This document shows positions 25,694-34,929 of a stretch of DNA of 64,000 nt, piece by piece; the first letter of the stretch is position 1, and every line of letters begins with the position of its first letter. The position numbers and the translations under genes are program-made. The notes under the pieces were generated by a model that saw only the letters and a program-made list of their open reading frames with translations, did not search any database and had not been told where the DNA came from. This DNA is from an uncultured Cytophagales bacterium (lineage in GTDB: Bacteria; Bacteroidota; Bacteroidia; Cytophagales; Thermonemataceae): NCBI GenBank assembly GCA_938002655.1, contig CALLAC010000005.1, positions 62,001-126,000 of the forward strand. The letters run 5' to 3'.

Positions 25694-26434
25694 CTACAAA
25701 CCGAATGGGTTTTTTTGATTATTTTCTCTCAAAGGTGAACCTTCGGATACAAAGGCTTTCAATTTGATAATGTGTGTAGGTATTTTGCCATCGTTTGAAT
25801 ATATCATTACGTGTTCAGTAAGAGAACCTTTTTGGCGGGGAGTATACTTGAGTTCTAATACAGCACTTTCGCCGGGGGAAATGCTACTGATGTTGTTGTA
25901 AGTAACGCAGTTGCAATCGCTACGAATAGCACTGATACGCAAGTCTTCTTTTCCTACACTTTTTAATATAACTTTCTGAATAGCAGTTTGTCCGGGTTTT
26001 AGGTTGCCCAAGTCATATTCTGTTTTCTCTATGGCAAGTTCAGCTTGTGAAGCAGGTGTAGGTGCTTTGGGATTGACAAACCCTTTGATATACAGCACTT
26101 TTACAGGTTCGGTGCTATTGGTACGAACTGTGATGGTTTTGGTGAAGGCATTGGGTCTTCCCTGACTATTATAAGAAACTGTAATTTTCCCTTTGCCACC
26201 AGGAGGAACAGGCTCACGAGTATAATCTGGGGTAGTACAACCACAAGAAGGCTCTACCGATTGCAGAATAAGTGGAGATTTGCCTTTATTTCTGAAAATA
26301 AAATCGTATGTAGCAATTTTTCCTTCCTGAATAGTACCAAAATCGTGGCTTTCCTTTTCAAATTCTATAATACTCTGTCCATAGAGTAGGCTTGAGACTG
26401 CCCATACCACCGATAACAAAAACAGCTTTTTCAT
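25694..26434 (-). CDS. Exported DUF1573 domain protein
   Basis: A 246-residue protein with signal peptide MKKLFLLSVVWAVSSLLYGQ. Two tandem immunoglobulin-like DUF1573 units follow: one with FGTIQEGKIATYDFIFRNKG and PSCGCTTPDYTREPVPPGGKG, the other with YDLGNLKPGQTAIQKVILKS and SDCNCVTYNN. Each carries the CxC motif typical of the family. The domain is related to ASH/PapD-like folds and is widespread in Bacteroidota; its function is unknown. The open frame reaches 26470, but the start at 26434 gives a clean signal peptide. It is divergent from the susC operon. Confidence 0.9.
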   Translation of the reverse strand: MKKLFLLSVVWAVSSLLYGQSIIEFEKESHDFGTIQEGKIATYDFIFRNKGKSPLILQSVEPSCGCTTPDYTREPVPPGGKGKITVSYNSQGRPNAFTKTITVRTNSTEPVKVLYIKGFVNPKAPTPASQAELAIEKTEYDLGNLKPGQTAIQKVILKSVGKEDLRISAIRSDCNCVTYNNISSISPGESAVLELKYTPRQKGSLTEHVMIYSNDGKIPTHIIKLKAFVSEGSPLRENNQKNPFGL

Positions 26435-26659
26435 AAGTTCAAAAGGTTTTAATACAACACAACAATACAAAATTACAACTAATTTTCCAAACGTCCAAAA
26501 ACAAAATTTATTGTTAGGAATTTGTTAAAGATACAACAATTTAATTAAATTTCTGAAAAACAAATACTTAACTTTTGATTTCGACAAGATTTTTGAGGGT
26601 TTTTGAATTTTTTTGCAAAAAAATATTCCGTAAATTTTTTATTTTTCAATAGGACTTAC

Positions 26660-26667
26660 TATTTTTG
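26660..26667 (+). promoter_or_regulatory. Candidate -7 element of the SusC/SusD operon promoter
   Basis: TATTTTTG matches TAnnTTTG and lies 41 bases before the susC-like ATG. No TTG is found at the right distance upstream, so activation by a regulator such as an ECF sigma factor or hybrid sensor is possible. The rest of the 274-base divergent spacer (26435-26708) holds only AT-rich sequence. Confidence 0.5.
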
Positions 26668-26708
26668 GAGAAACTATCTACAAAGAGTAAAACCTAAATG
26701 GAAAAGTT

Positions 26709-29700
26709 ATGAAGAAAAAACTACTGTTTAGTTTTGTCTTTGTGCTAGCTCTGATAATGCAAAGTTTTGCACAAAAGACAGTTTCAGGAACGGTACGAGA
26801 TGACAAAGGCGAAGCGGTAGTCGGTGCTACTGTGTTTCTAAAAGGAAACACAAAGATTGGTGCAGTTACCGATGCCGACGGCAGGTTTGTCATTAATGAA
26901 GTACCTGATGGGGCAGTTCTCGTAATACAAGCCCTTGATTACAAAGCCAAAGAAGTGCCTGTGGGCAACCAATCTGTTCTCAATATTACCGTAGAGCCTG
27001 ATATAATACAGGCAATTGAGGTTGTTTCTACGGGCTATGGCGAAGTGGAAAGCCGTTCTTTTACAGGTTCGGCAGGAAAGGTAGATAATACCAAGATTGA
27101 AAACGTTCCTATTCAAAGTTTTGACCAGATTTTGCAAGGTCGTACACCAGGAGCACTCATACAGAGTTCCACAGGTATGCCCGGTTCGCGTGCTACGGTG
27201 CTTATTCGCGGGATAGGTTCTGTAAATAGTAGCGTAGACCCTCTGTATATTGTAGATGGTATTCCTGTGGATCCTGCATTCTTCGGAACACTTAATCCGA
27301 ATGATTTTGAAAGTGTAAACATATTGAAAGATGGTCCTGCGGTAGCCATTTATGGCTCTCGTGGAGCAAACGGTGTAATTGTAGTTACTACTAAAAAAGG
27401 TGTAAAAGACAGAAATATTTTCTCTTACAATTTTCAGTACGGTATTGCTACCCCTGATTACGACAGATTTTTGCCTACGCTCAACTCTGTTGAAAAAATT
27501 CAGGTAGAAAACGAAGTAGGATTTGGCTATTCTTATGATAGAAATGGGTTGGGCAAACCTTCTGATGCAGAGTTGGAAGTCTTGCGTAATACTTTTACCG
27601 ATTGGAAAAAAGTTATCTTCCGTAATGCAAAAACCATGCAGCATGAAGTAACTGCAAGCGGTGGAAGTGAAAAATTACGTTATTATGGTTCACTTAATTA
27701 CTATGAGCAACAGGGAACCGTAGTGAACACAGATTTTAAACGTTATTCAGGACGCTTGAACCTAGATTATCTTGGAGATAACTTTTCTTTTGCTTTCAAG
27801 AATACCGTTTCTTTCACTACACGTAACTTTACCGATGAAAATAATACGGCTATTTCATCTCCATTGAATGGGGTTTATTGGTCGAATCCTTATGAAACCG
27901 TATATGACCCTACCCATATTTCAGGATACAATGTACTAAATACTTCGCCTTCCAATCAGCCTAATCCATTAGAAGAGCAAATGCTCAATAAAGATAAAAC
28001 TGACGATATAAAAGCCTTTACCTCTGTACGTTTGGAATATCAATTGCCATGGGTAAAAGGGCTTTCACTTCGTACCAACTGGGGGGTAGATTTGAATGCT
28101 CGTGAAAATGAGTTCCTTGACCACCCTTATCGTATCGTATATTTGCCTCGTGATTTAGGAGGCATAGGAACAAGCCAAAGAAAAGGGGTATTTTCGAGAA
28201 GTAGCCGAAGAAGAATAGCTTATACAGGTACTACTTCGCTGAATTATATCAAAGATTTTGGCGAGCATAATCTGCGTGTTTCACTTTTCCAAGAAGTGGT
28301 AGGTAGAGAACTTCGCACATTTGGTTTTACAGGTTTTGGTTTGCAGAATGTTCTCTTATTGAATGAAGCAGGTATTACCCCAGGTAGTGCCGCTCCCAAT
28401 GACCCTGCCAACAACTACATTCCCACTGTATCAGGTTTGAAGACTGTAAATGGCTTGTTCTCTGTATTCTTGGACGGAAGCTATACATTCAGAAAGCGTT
28501 ATTCTTTGAGTGCAAACATTCGTAGAGATGGTACGTCCAAACTTTTGAAAGATACTCGCTTCGTAAATACATTCTCGGTTGGTGCGAATTGGCAAGTTTC
28601 CGAAGAAGAATTTCTGAAAAACTCAAAAACTATTAGCAGTTTGCGTCTGAGAGCAAGCTATGCTACAACTGCCAATCAAGAGCTAATTACAGGTAGAGGG
28701 GTTCTTGCCGACGATTTTCCTGCATATGGCTTGTATTCGCAAGGGGTGTATGCCAATGGCCTAGCATTTTTCCAAAGCAACGTACCTGTGCCTGATTTAA
28801 GATGGGAGAGAAGATTTAAAGCTAACTTCGGTGTAGATTTCGGACTTTTTGAAGATAGAATAAGAGGTTCAATGAATTTGTACAACGATATAACCAAAGA
28901 CCTCTTCTTCCCTCGCCAACTTTCAAGAACATCAGGCTTTACGAGTTTGCTTGTGAATGTGGGTGAGCTGAGAAACAGAGGAATTGAATTTGAAGTGAAT
29001 GCCGATGTACTTAGAATAGACGATTTTGTCTGGAGCTTAGGTGGTAATATTACTTACAACCAAAACAAAGTGTTGAAAGTATTGCCCGACCAAGATGAAA
29101 TTATAGGTGGGATAGATATCATTAAAGTAGGCTACCCGCTCTACACGCTCTATCTTGTGAAATATGCAGGAGTAAACCCTGCCAATGGCGATGGTTTGTT
29201 CTATGATAAAAATGGTAATATCACGCCTCGGATAGACCCTAATGCTCGTCAGTTTTTCAAGCCCCGTTTCCCTACTGTTTTCGGTGGGTTTAATTCAGAC
29301 TTTAAGTACAAAAATCTATCGCTTTCCGCATTCTTTACGTATGCCACAGGGCATCAAATGTACAACAATGAAAGAACCAATATTGATAATCCTGGTTATT
29401 TGCAAGATGGTTTCTCTCGTGAGGTACTTCGCAGATGGCAAGAGCCTGGTGACATCACAGATTGGCCTCGTTTGCAAAGTGCTGATGGCAGGCTTACAGC
29501 TTTCCAATATACCGAAGAAGGTGCGGCTACTACTCGCTACTTAGAGGATATCGGTTATATTCGTTTGCGTAACGTAACATTTTCGTACATTCTGCCTAAA
29601 AAGTGGTATGATAAAGCAAAGCTGAAAGATGTACGTCTATTCTTCATTGGTCAGAACTTGCTTACTTTTACTCGTTGGAGAGGAACTGACCCTGAAAGAG

Positions 29701-29774
29701 GAAATGGAGTGGCTACAGGAGCAATTTATCCTGCACTTCGTCAGTACACTTTTGGTGCAAACATAACGTTCTAA
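26709..29774 (+). CDS. SusC/RagA family TonB-linked outer membrane protein
   Basis: A 1021-residue outer-membrane importer that works with the SusD-like lipoprotein encoded next. Signal peptide about 1-21 (ending SFAQ), a carboxypeptidase-regulatory-like beta-sandwich at about 22-105, then the TonB plug (about 115-235) with SVDPLYIVDGIPVD, NPNDFESVNILKDGPAVAIYGSRGANGVIVVTTKKG being split across its typical positions. The remaining part is a 22-strand barrel that ends in YTFGANITF with a terminal aromatic residue. Energy comes from TonB-ExbBD. The substrate (glycan, peptide or other polymer fragment) is not shown, since no glycoside hydrolase or peptidase gene is in the operon. Confidence 0.97.
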   Translation: MKKKLLFSFVFVLALIMQSFAQKTVSGTVRDDKGEAVVGATVFLKGNTKIGAVTDADGRFVINEVPDGAVLVIQALDYKAKEVPVGNQSVLNITVEPDIIQAIEVVSTGYGEVESRSFTGSAGKVDNTKIENVPIQSFDQILQGRTPGALIQSSTGMPGSRATVLIRGIGSVNSSVDPLYIVDGIPVDPAFFGTLNPNDFESVNILKDGPAVAIYGSRGANGVIVVTTKKGVKDRNIFSYNFQYGIATPDYDRFLPTLNSVEKIQVENEVGFGYSYDRNGLGKPSDAELEVLRNTFTDWKKVIFRNAKTMQHEVTASGGSEKLRYYGSLNYYEQQGTVVNTDFKRYSGRLNLDYLGDNFSFAFKNTVSFTTRNFTDENNTAISSPLNGVYWSNPYETVYDPTHISGYNVLNTSPSNQPNPLEEQMLNKDKTDDIKAFTSVRLEYQLPWVKGLSLRTNWGVDLNARENEFLDHPYRIVYLPRDLGGIGTSQRKGVFSRSSRRRIAYTGTTSLNYIKDFGEHNLRVSLFQEVVGRELRTFGFTGFGLQNVLLLNEAGITPGSAAPNDPANNYIPTVSGLKTVNGLFSVFLDGSYTFRKRYSLSANIRRDGTSKLLKDTRFVNTFSVGANWQVSEEEFLKNSKTISSLRLRASYATTANQELITGRGVLADDFPAYGLYSQGVYANGLAFFQSNVPVPDLRWERRFKANFGVDFGLFEDRIRGSMNLYNDITKDLFFPRQLSRTSGFTSLLVNVGELRNRGIEFEVNADVLRIDDFVWSLGGNITYNQNKVLKVLPDQDEIIGGIDIIKVGYPLYTLYLVKYAGVNPANGDGLFYDKNGNITPRIDPNARQFFKPRFPTVFGGFNSDFKYKNLSLSAFFTYATGHQMYNNERTNIDNPGYLQDGFSREVLRRWQEPGDITDWPRLQSADGRLTAFQYTEEGAATTRYLEDIGYIRLRNVTFSYILPKKWYDKAKLKDVRLFFIGQNLLTFTRWRGTDPERGNGVATGAIYPALRQYTFGANITF

Positions 29775-29794
29775 ACTAAAATTTTTGAAAAGAT

Positions 29795-31291
29795 ATGACA
29801 CTTAAAAGCATAAAAATATTCTTACTTTCAGGTATAATAGCTTTTAGTACAGGGGCTTGCAAGAAAGTCCTTGAACCTGAATTGGAGTACGCCATTGAAG
29901 CAAGCCGTCTCAAAACGATTGAAGATTTTGAAAGAGTTTTGAATGGTGCTTATGCGTATATGAGAGGTGTAGGCTACTATGGCTTCGGCTATTCTAATGG
30001 GGCAGATATCAATACAGACAATATGGTTGAAACAACCGCTTCCTTAGGAAACAATCGCCCTCTTTCGCAATGGTATTACAATGTAGGTAGTGGGGTAGTT
30101 TCGCGTGTATGGAATGTACCTTATCAAGCTATCAATCAAGCCAATGCGGTACTTGATAACCTTGATAATTTAAAAGAAAAAATACCTGGACAAAAAAACC
30201 GTATCAAAGGGCAAGCCCTTGCTATCCGTGCTTTGGGACATTTTGATTTGATGCGATTTTTCGCTGTAAATTATGATAGAAACGGAAGCGGCTTTGGGGT
30301 GGCTATCAAACTAAAAAGCGAAGTAACATTTCCACCTCGCAATACCGTAAAAGAATGTTTTGACCAAATCTATAAAGATCTGACAGAAGCAGAGGAACTT
30401 TTGCAAGATATAGATGTTCCTATCAACACAGGTAGCCGCCGTATTCGTATGGATGTACATGCAGTGAGGGCTTTGCGTGCAAGAGTTTCGCTCTATACCG
30501 AACAATGGGCAGATGCAAAAGATTATGCCAGCAAAGTTATCAATGAAAGCGGTATTAATATAGGTTCCATTGCGAGTGGTGTAGGTCTTTCAGCAACTTC
30601 CATCAACAATACTACTACTTTCCAGAGTGTGTGGTTCAATGATTTGAACTCTGTAGCTGAAACTATCTTTGCAGTAGCGGTAAACATAGGTCAGGGTTCG
30701 CCTGGTTTTTTCCCAAGCGATGGAATGAATGCCTATACCGTTTCGCAAGATTGGAGAAATCTTTTTGGTACTTCGCCTACGAATGATGTTCGCTATAATG
30801 TAACCTACAATCCTTCTGCTTCTCCTGCGGTGGCTTCTTATCTGAAATATACAGGTAGATTCACAGGTACTGCTTTGCCTCGTGATGGTAATGTAGATGT
30901 GAAGGTTTTCAGAATTGCTGAAATGTATCTTATCAGAGCAGAAGCAAATCATAGATTAGGAAACGATAATGACGCAAGAGCTGATATTCGTTTGATTCGC
31001 CAAAATAGAATTGCAGGTTACAATGCTACTACTGATGTAATTCCCGATGTGTTAGCGGCTATCCAAGTTGAACGTAGAAAAGAACTTATAGGTGAAGGAC
31101 ATCGCTGGTTTGATGCTAAACGCTACGGTTTGAGTTTCAACCGAGGAACAGCTCCAGGTAACGGAGATTGCCCTGCTACAGCTCCCGATTGTGAGCTCAA
31201 TGCAGGAGATAAACGCTTCGTTTTCCCTATTCCACAAGGAGAAATTCAAGCAAATCCTGCCATGAAAAATCAACAAAATCCAGGTTGGTAA
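29795..31291 (+). CDS. SusD/RagB family surface lipoprotein
   Basis: A 498-residue lipoprotein that caps the SusC channel and binds the nutrient. The lipobox is near STGAC with the cysteine at about 22, followed by KKVLEPE. The N-terminal SusD part contains TPR-like helices (VWNVPYQAINQANAVLDNLD, IRALGHFDLMRFFAVNY). The C-terminal part has FRIAEMYLIRAEANHRLG and RRKELIGEGHRWFDAKRYG, both typical of SusD. It begins 20 bases after the SusC stop. The neighbouring lipoproteins probably belong to the same surface complex. Confidence 0.96.
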   Translation: MTLKSIKIFLLSGIIAFSTGACKKVLEPELEYAIEASRLKTIEDFERVLNGAYAYMRGVGYYGFGYSNGADINTDNMVETTASLGNNRPLSQWYYNVGSGVVSRVWNVPYQAINQANAVLDNLDNLKEKIPGQKNRIKGQALAIRALGHFDLMRFFAVNYDRNGSGFGVAIKLKSEVTFPPRNTVKECFDQIYKDLTEAEELLQDIDVPINTGSRRIRMDVHAVRALRARVSLYTEQWADAKDYASKVINESGINIGSIASGVGLSATSINNTTTFQSVWFNDLNSVAETIFAVAVNIGQGSPGFFPSDGMNAYTVSQDWRNLFGTSPTNDVRYNVTYNPSASPAVASYLKYTGRFTGTALPRDGNVDVKVFRIAEMYLIRAEANHRLGNDNDARADIRLIRQNRIAGYNATTDVIPDVLAAIQVERRKELIGEGHRWFDAKRYGLSFNRGTAPGNGDCPATAPDCELNAGDKRFVFPIPQGEIQANPAMKNQQNPGW

Positions 31292-31323
31292 TTAGATTTC
31301 ACAAGAAAAATTCAAAAAGTCTT

Positions 31324-32280
31324 ATGAAAAAAATATTTCAATATATCAGTTTGGCATTCGTAGGAGGAGTACTTTTCGCCTCCTGCGAAAAATCTCGCCC
31401 TGTGGTTTATACAGGTGAAAAGTTCGTATCTTTTGAAGATACCTTGCTTACAATACCTGAAAGTAATGCTAAAGAAGATGCCAATGGTGAAGTTCAAACT
31501 ATTCCCTCTATTGCTACTATTCGTATCAATCGTGCCACAGGAGATATCAGCAAAGATTTAGTAGTAAGTTATAGTGTAAAGGCTAAATACGTAACTACTG
31601 ATACACTTGGTAATGAAGTGATATTAGGTGATGTACCCGAAGGAAATTTCTATCTTTCAAGCCCTGGGGCAGTTACTATTAAAGCAGGAGAGGGTTTTGC
31701 CTTTATCACAGTTACAGCAGTAGATAACGACTTGACTGATGGTAACAAAAAGCTAACCTTCACGATAGAATCTACTTCTGATGCATCTTTTACCATAGGC
31801 TACCCTGGACCTGATAAAAAGGCTAAATCTATGGATTTGTACATAGAAGATGATGACTGCCCTTTGGATATCAATGATTTCGTAGGTACGCTAAAGGTGA
31901 AAGAGTATTCTGCAAGGCTTCAAACAGTTCGTGAATATCTTGTAACTTCTACACAGGTAAATCCTACAACTATTGCCCTTACTCCTTTCTTTGACCCCGC
32001 AGGTACTGACCTTAGTGCTTTCTGTCCTAATCCTATTCCTGTGCAGCTTGTCTTACAGCCAGCTACCAAAAGTGTATTTATTCCTACTCAGCCCGCATTC
32101 CAATATACTTGTGGCTCTATTGCAGGACAATTTAGGCACGCTGTTGATGGAGCGGCACTTGGGTTAAAACCTAGCAAACTGAATACTTGTGGCAAGTTTA
32201 TGAAAATAAGCTATGTGATTCAAAATATTAGTAGTGGAGGGTTGCTTGAGATAGTAGAACTTGGTGATTACAGAAAGTAA
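31324..32280 (+). CDS. Surface lipoprotein with Calx-beta-like domain
   Basis: A 318-residue putative lipoprotein. The start at 31324 gives MKKIFQYISLAFVGGVLFASC with the lipid cysteine at 21; the longer frame from 31285 overlaps the SusD gene and hides the signal. The N-terminal half has a Calx-beta-like beta-sandwich (about 35-170) recognised from GAVTIKAGEGFAFITVTAVDNDLTDGNKKLTFTIE split by acidic turns and closing in LYIEDDDCP. The C-terminal half is unassigned. It is the third gene after susC/susD, 32 bases downstream, and resembles the SGBP position in uptake loci, so a ligand-binding role is a reasonable inference. Confidence 0.78.
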   Translation: MKKIFQYISLAFVGGVLFASCEKSRPVVYTGEKFVSFEDTLLTIPESNAKEDANGEVQTIPSIATIRINRATGDISKDLVVSYSVKAKYVTTDTLGNEVILGDVPEGNFYLSSPGAVTIKAGEGFAFITVTAVDNDLTDGNKKLTFTIESTSDASFTIGYPGPDKKAKSMDLYIEDDDCPLDINDFVGTLKVKEYSARLQTVREYLVTSTQVNPTTIALTPFFDPAGTDLSAFCPNPIPVQLVLQPATKSVFIPTQPAFQYTCGSIAGQFRHAVDGAALGLKPSKLNTCGKFMKISYVIQNISSGGLLEIVELGDYRK

Positions 32281-32304
32281 GCAAACTTAAATTATAGAAA
32301 AAAT

Positions 32305-33807
32305 ATGAAAAGAAATAGCATACTCTTAAATATTTTATTCCTCTTGACTGCGGGTCTTTTTGTGCAGTCTTGTAAGAGAGATACAGGCGAAGTGCTTTTG
32401 CAACCTCGCAATGAGCGTGATATTGTAGAAGTGCTCCAACGCGAAACCAAAGGAGATTTCACTATCCTTTTAGAGGCTTTGAAAGTGTCGGGCTTGGAGC
32501 AAACGCTAATGGTAGAAGCAGGTAGAAATCCTGATAAGCGTTATATCTTATTTGCACCTACCAACAATGGTTGGGGACCTACCTTGTTAGCACTTGGTGT
32601 GTCTTCTATTGGGCAGGCAGACCCTACCTCACTACGAGAGCTATTATTAGCTCACGTTTACGAGATTCCTGCTGATGCAAGAAATATCGATAATCTGGAA
32701 AAAATGAACGAAGGCACATATCCCACTTTGAAGCAAGGAATTAACGTAGATATTAACTTTGATTGCGATGGCATCCCCTACATCAACGGTAAAACCAAAG
32801 TGCTTTTCCAAAGGGTAGCTAAAAATGGATTTGTAGTAGCCATTGAAGACGTACTAAACCCTCCTACCAAAACACTTGCCGAAATTCTCAACTCTGACCC
32901 TAATGTTTCGGTGTTTTATCAACTTTTACAGAAAGTAGGGCGGACAGGGCAGTTTGCTGATGAAAAAAAATCGTTTACTATCTTTGTACCCAGCAATATA
33001 GGTTTGTTAAATTCTGGTGCTCCTAGTATAGGTTATCCCGTGAATTTAAACCCCGCAAACTTTAATACACCTGCTGAACTTGCTTTCTTAGATAGTGTGC
33101 TTACCTACCATATCATTGAAGGTAGAAAGATTTATCAGTTGAGCGTTTGTACCGAAGTACCTTACGAAACACAGCTTGGGCAAGATATTCAACTTGATAG
33201 AAACGGTGTCATTTGTGGTCGTTTTGCCGACTGGGTTGAAGTAGTAACAGGCAACGCTCAGTATGCTAAAAATGGTGTGATCCATTATATAGATTTTCCT
33301 CTGCTTCCTGCCACACAGAATGTGAAGCAAAAAATCAATCAAATGCCCGAAGATACTGCTTTACCAAACGATTCGTATGCCATTGCTCGGCAAGCCCTTG
33401 CTATCACAGGAGTTATTGATGATTTGGACAGACTGGATAGAATCACAGTGCTACTTCCTACAGATGCCGCTTTCTATGCGTTCCTTGCTTTGAATAATTT
33501 TAATAGCATTTATGATATTCCTTTGGATAAGCTCACTGAAATCATGAAGTATCACGTAATTACACGCCGAGCCTTCATCAACGATTTCAGTCCTTCGGCT
33601 ACTGCCATTATTCGTATGAATACTCTGCAAGGAGAAAAAATACCTACACTTCCAAGAGCACCGACTCTTAATACCAACTATGTAGCTTCTCCATATTTCT
33701 ATGCTAACCCTACAGGTAGAATAGATATTAAAATGAGCAATGGAAATATTCAGTGTATTCGTAAGGTGATGGTACCACAAGAGGTAAAATTAAAACAAGT
33801 ACCTTGA
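32305..33807 (+). CDS. Lipoprotein with repeated fasciclin (FAS1) domains
   Basis: A 500-residue lipoprotein with lipobox LFVQSC (cysteine at 23). About three FAS1-type units can be seen: about 40-190 (YILFAPTNNGW, LLLAHVYEIP, GFVVAIEDVL), about 195-335 (SFTIFVPSN, LTYHIIEGR, NGVIHYIDFPLLP), and about 350-495 (ITVLLPTDAAFYAFL, IMKYHVITR, GNIQCIRKVMVP). FAS1 domains mediate adhesion or ligand binding on cell surfaces. It is the last gene of the susC operon, 24 bases after the Calx-beta lipoprotein and before a strong terminator, so it is likely part of the same surface assembly. Confidence 0.88.
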   Translation: MKRNSILLNILFLLTAGLFVQSCKRDTGEVLLQPRNERDIVEVLQRETKGDFTILLEALKVSGLEQTLMVEAGRNPDKRYILFAPTNNGWGPTLLALGVSSIGQADPTSLRELLLAHVYEIPADARNIDNLEKMNEGTYPTLKQGINVDINFDCDGIPYINGKTKVLFQRVAKNGFVVAIEDVLNPPTKTLAEILNSDPNVSVFYQLLQKVGRTGQFADEKKSFTIFVPSNIGLLNSGAPSIGYPVNLNPANFNTPAELAFLDSVLTYHIIEGRKIYQLSVCTEVPYETQLGQDIQLDRNGVICGRFADWVEVVTGNAQYAKNGVIHYIDFPLLPATQNVKQKINQMPEDTALPNDSYAIARQALAITGVIDDLDRLDRITVLLPTDAAFYAFLALNNFNSIYDIPLDKLTEIMKYHVITRRAFINDFSPSATAIIRMNTLQGEKIPTLPRAPTLNTNYVASPYFYANPTGRIDIKMSNGNIQCIRKVMVPQEVKLKQVP

Positions 33808-33827
33808 TAGGTTAAACATAAATCAAT

Positions 33828-33860
33828 ACAAAAACCCGATAAAATTTATCGGGTTTTTGT
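33828..33860 (+). terminator. Strong terminator of the SusC/SusD operon
   Basis: ACAAAAACCCGATAAA (33828-33843) and TTTATCGGGTTTTTGT (33845-33860) are exact reverse complements, with the U-rich 3' arm expected of a rho-independent terminator. It lies 20 bases after the FAS1 gene stop. The A/T symmetry would allow it to work in both directions. Confidence 0.9.
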
Positions 33861-33875
33861 ATTATTGCGAAAAAA

Positions 33876-34820
33876 ATGAAGATCTATCACGTTCCTGTAT
33901 TGCTTCAAGAAAGTATTGAGTGGCTTATCACTGATGAAAATGGTATTTATGTAGATGTAACTTTCGGTGGGGGTGGGCATTCGGAGGCTATTTTAAGGCG
34001 TATTTCACCCCAAGCTCAATTATTTTCTTTCGACCAAGATGCAGATGCCCTTATCAATGCTGAAAAACTGCAATTAAACTATTCTAATTTTACTTTTATT
34101 TTAAGCAATTTTCGGCATTTACAGAATGAGTTGCAGAAAAGAAATATCAGGCAAGTTACAGGTATTCTTGCAGATTTGGGGGTTTCTTCGCATCAATTAG
34201 ATACTGCGGAGCGAGGTTTCTCATTTCGTTTCAATGTACCATTGGATATGCGAATGAACCAAGAACAAGCACTTAAAGCTCAAGATATTTTGCAAGAATA
34301 CAGCGAAAAAGAACTACAACGCCTTTTCGGAATGTATGGTGAAATCCGAAATGCCAAAACACTAGCACACAACATTGTAAATTTTAGGAAAAAACAGAAA
34401 ATCCGAAACATAGAAGAATTGCTTCAAGCTATAGAAAAATGTTTGCCTTATCAAGAAAAAAACAAGTACCTAGCTCAAGTTTTTCAGGCTTTGCGAATAG
34501 AAGTAAATGATGAACTGCAAGCCTTGCAAGAAATGCTCAGGCAAGCCGCTGAAATACTTGCTCCCAAAGGGCATTTGGTAGTACTATCGTACCATTCTTT
34601 GGAAGATAGACTTGTGAAAAACTTTATGCAGAAAGGTAAATTTTGGGGGGAGGTAGAAAAAGATTTGTACGGCAATCCTATCAAGCCTTTACAAATGCTT
34701 GGGAAAGTGATAGTTCCTACTGATAAAGAAATTGCTCGAAACCCGCGAGCCCGAAGTGCTAAAATGAGAGTAGCCGAAAAATTAGATTTAGAAGGTAAGA
34801 AACAGAAAACAGGAGAATGA
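33876..34820 (+). CDS. rsmH: 16S rRNA (cytosine(1402)-N(4))-methyltransferase
   Basis: Methylates C1402 of 16S rRNA using SAM, tuning start-codon fidelity. It has 314 residues with the SAM-binding motif DVTFGGGGHSEAIL (about 28-41), ILADLGVSSHQLD, MRMNQEQALKAQDIL, and the C-terminal SYHSLEDRLVKNFM with NPRARSAKMRVAE. In many bacteria rsmH follows mraZ in the dcw cell-division cluster; here it is alone, with neither mraZ before nor ftsL/ftsI after. Confidence 0.97.
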   Translation: MKIYHVPVLLQESIEWLITDENGIYVDVTFGGGGHSEAILRRISPQAQLFSFDQDADALINAEKLQLNYSNFTFILSNFRHLQNELQKRNIRQVTGILADLGVSSHQLDTAERGFSFRFNVPLDMRMNQEQALKAQDILQEYSEKELQRLFGMYGEIRNAKTLAHNIVNFRKKQKIRNIEELLQAIEKCLPYQEKNKYLAQVFQALRIEVNDELQALQEMLRQAAEILAPKGHLVVLSYHSLEDRLVKNFMQKGKFWGEVEKDLYGNPIKPLQMLGKVIVPTDKEIARNPRARSAKMRVAEKLDLEGKKQKTGE

Positions 34821-34929
34821 GCAGTTTAATTCACAATTTTTGAACTTCAAACGCTCAAACTTTTCATTTCTTGAACTTCAAAGCTTTAAATATTTGTATT
34901 TTTAGACGTGAATTTTTCAATAATATTAT

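Noticed and set aside
26838-27644. 268-codon minus-strand frame inside the susC-like gene
   Set aside because: Antisense to a gene with strong family signatures; its product is rich in Tyr, Arg and Cys with no known motif.
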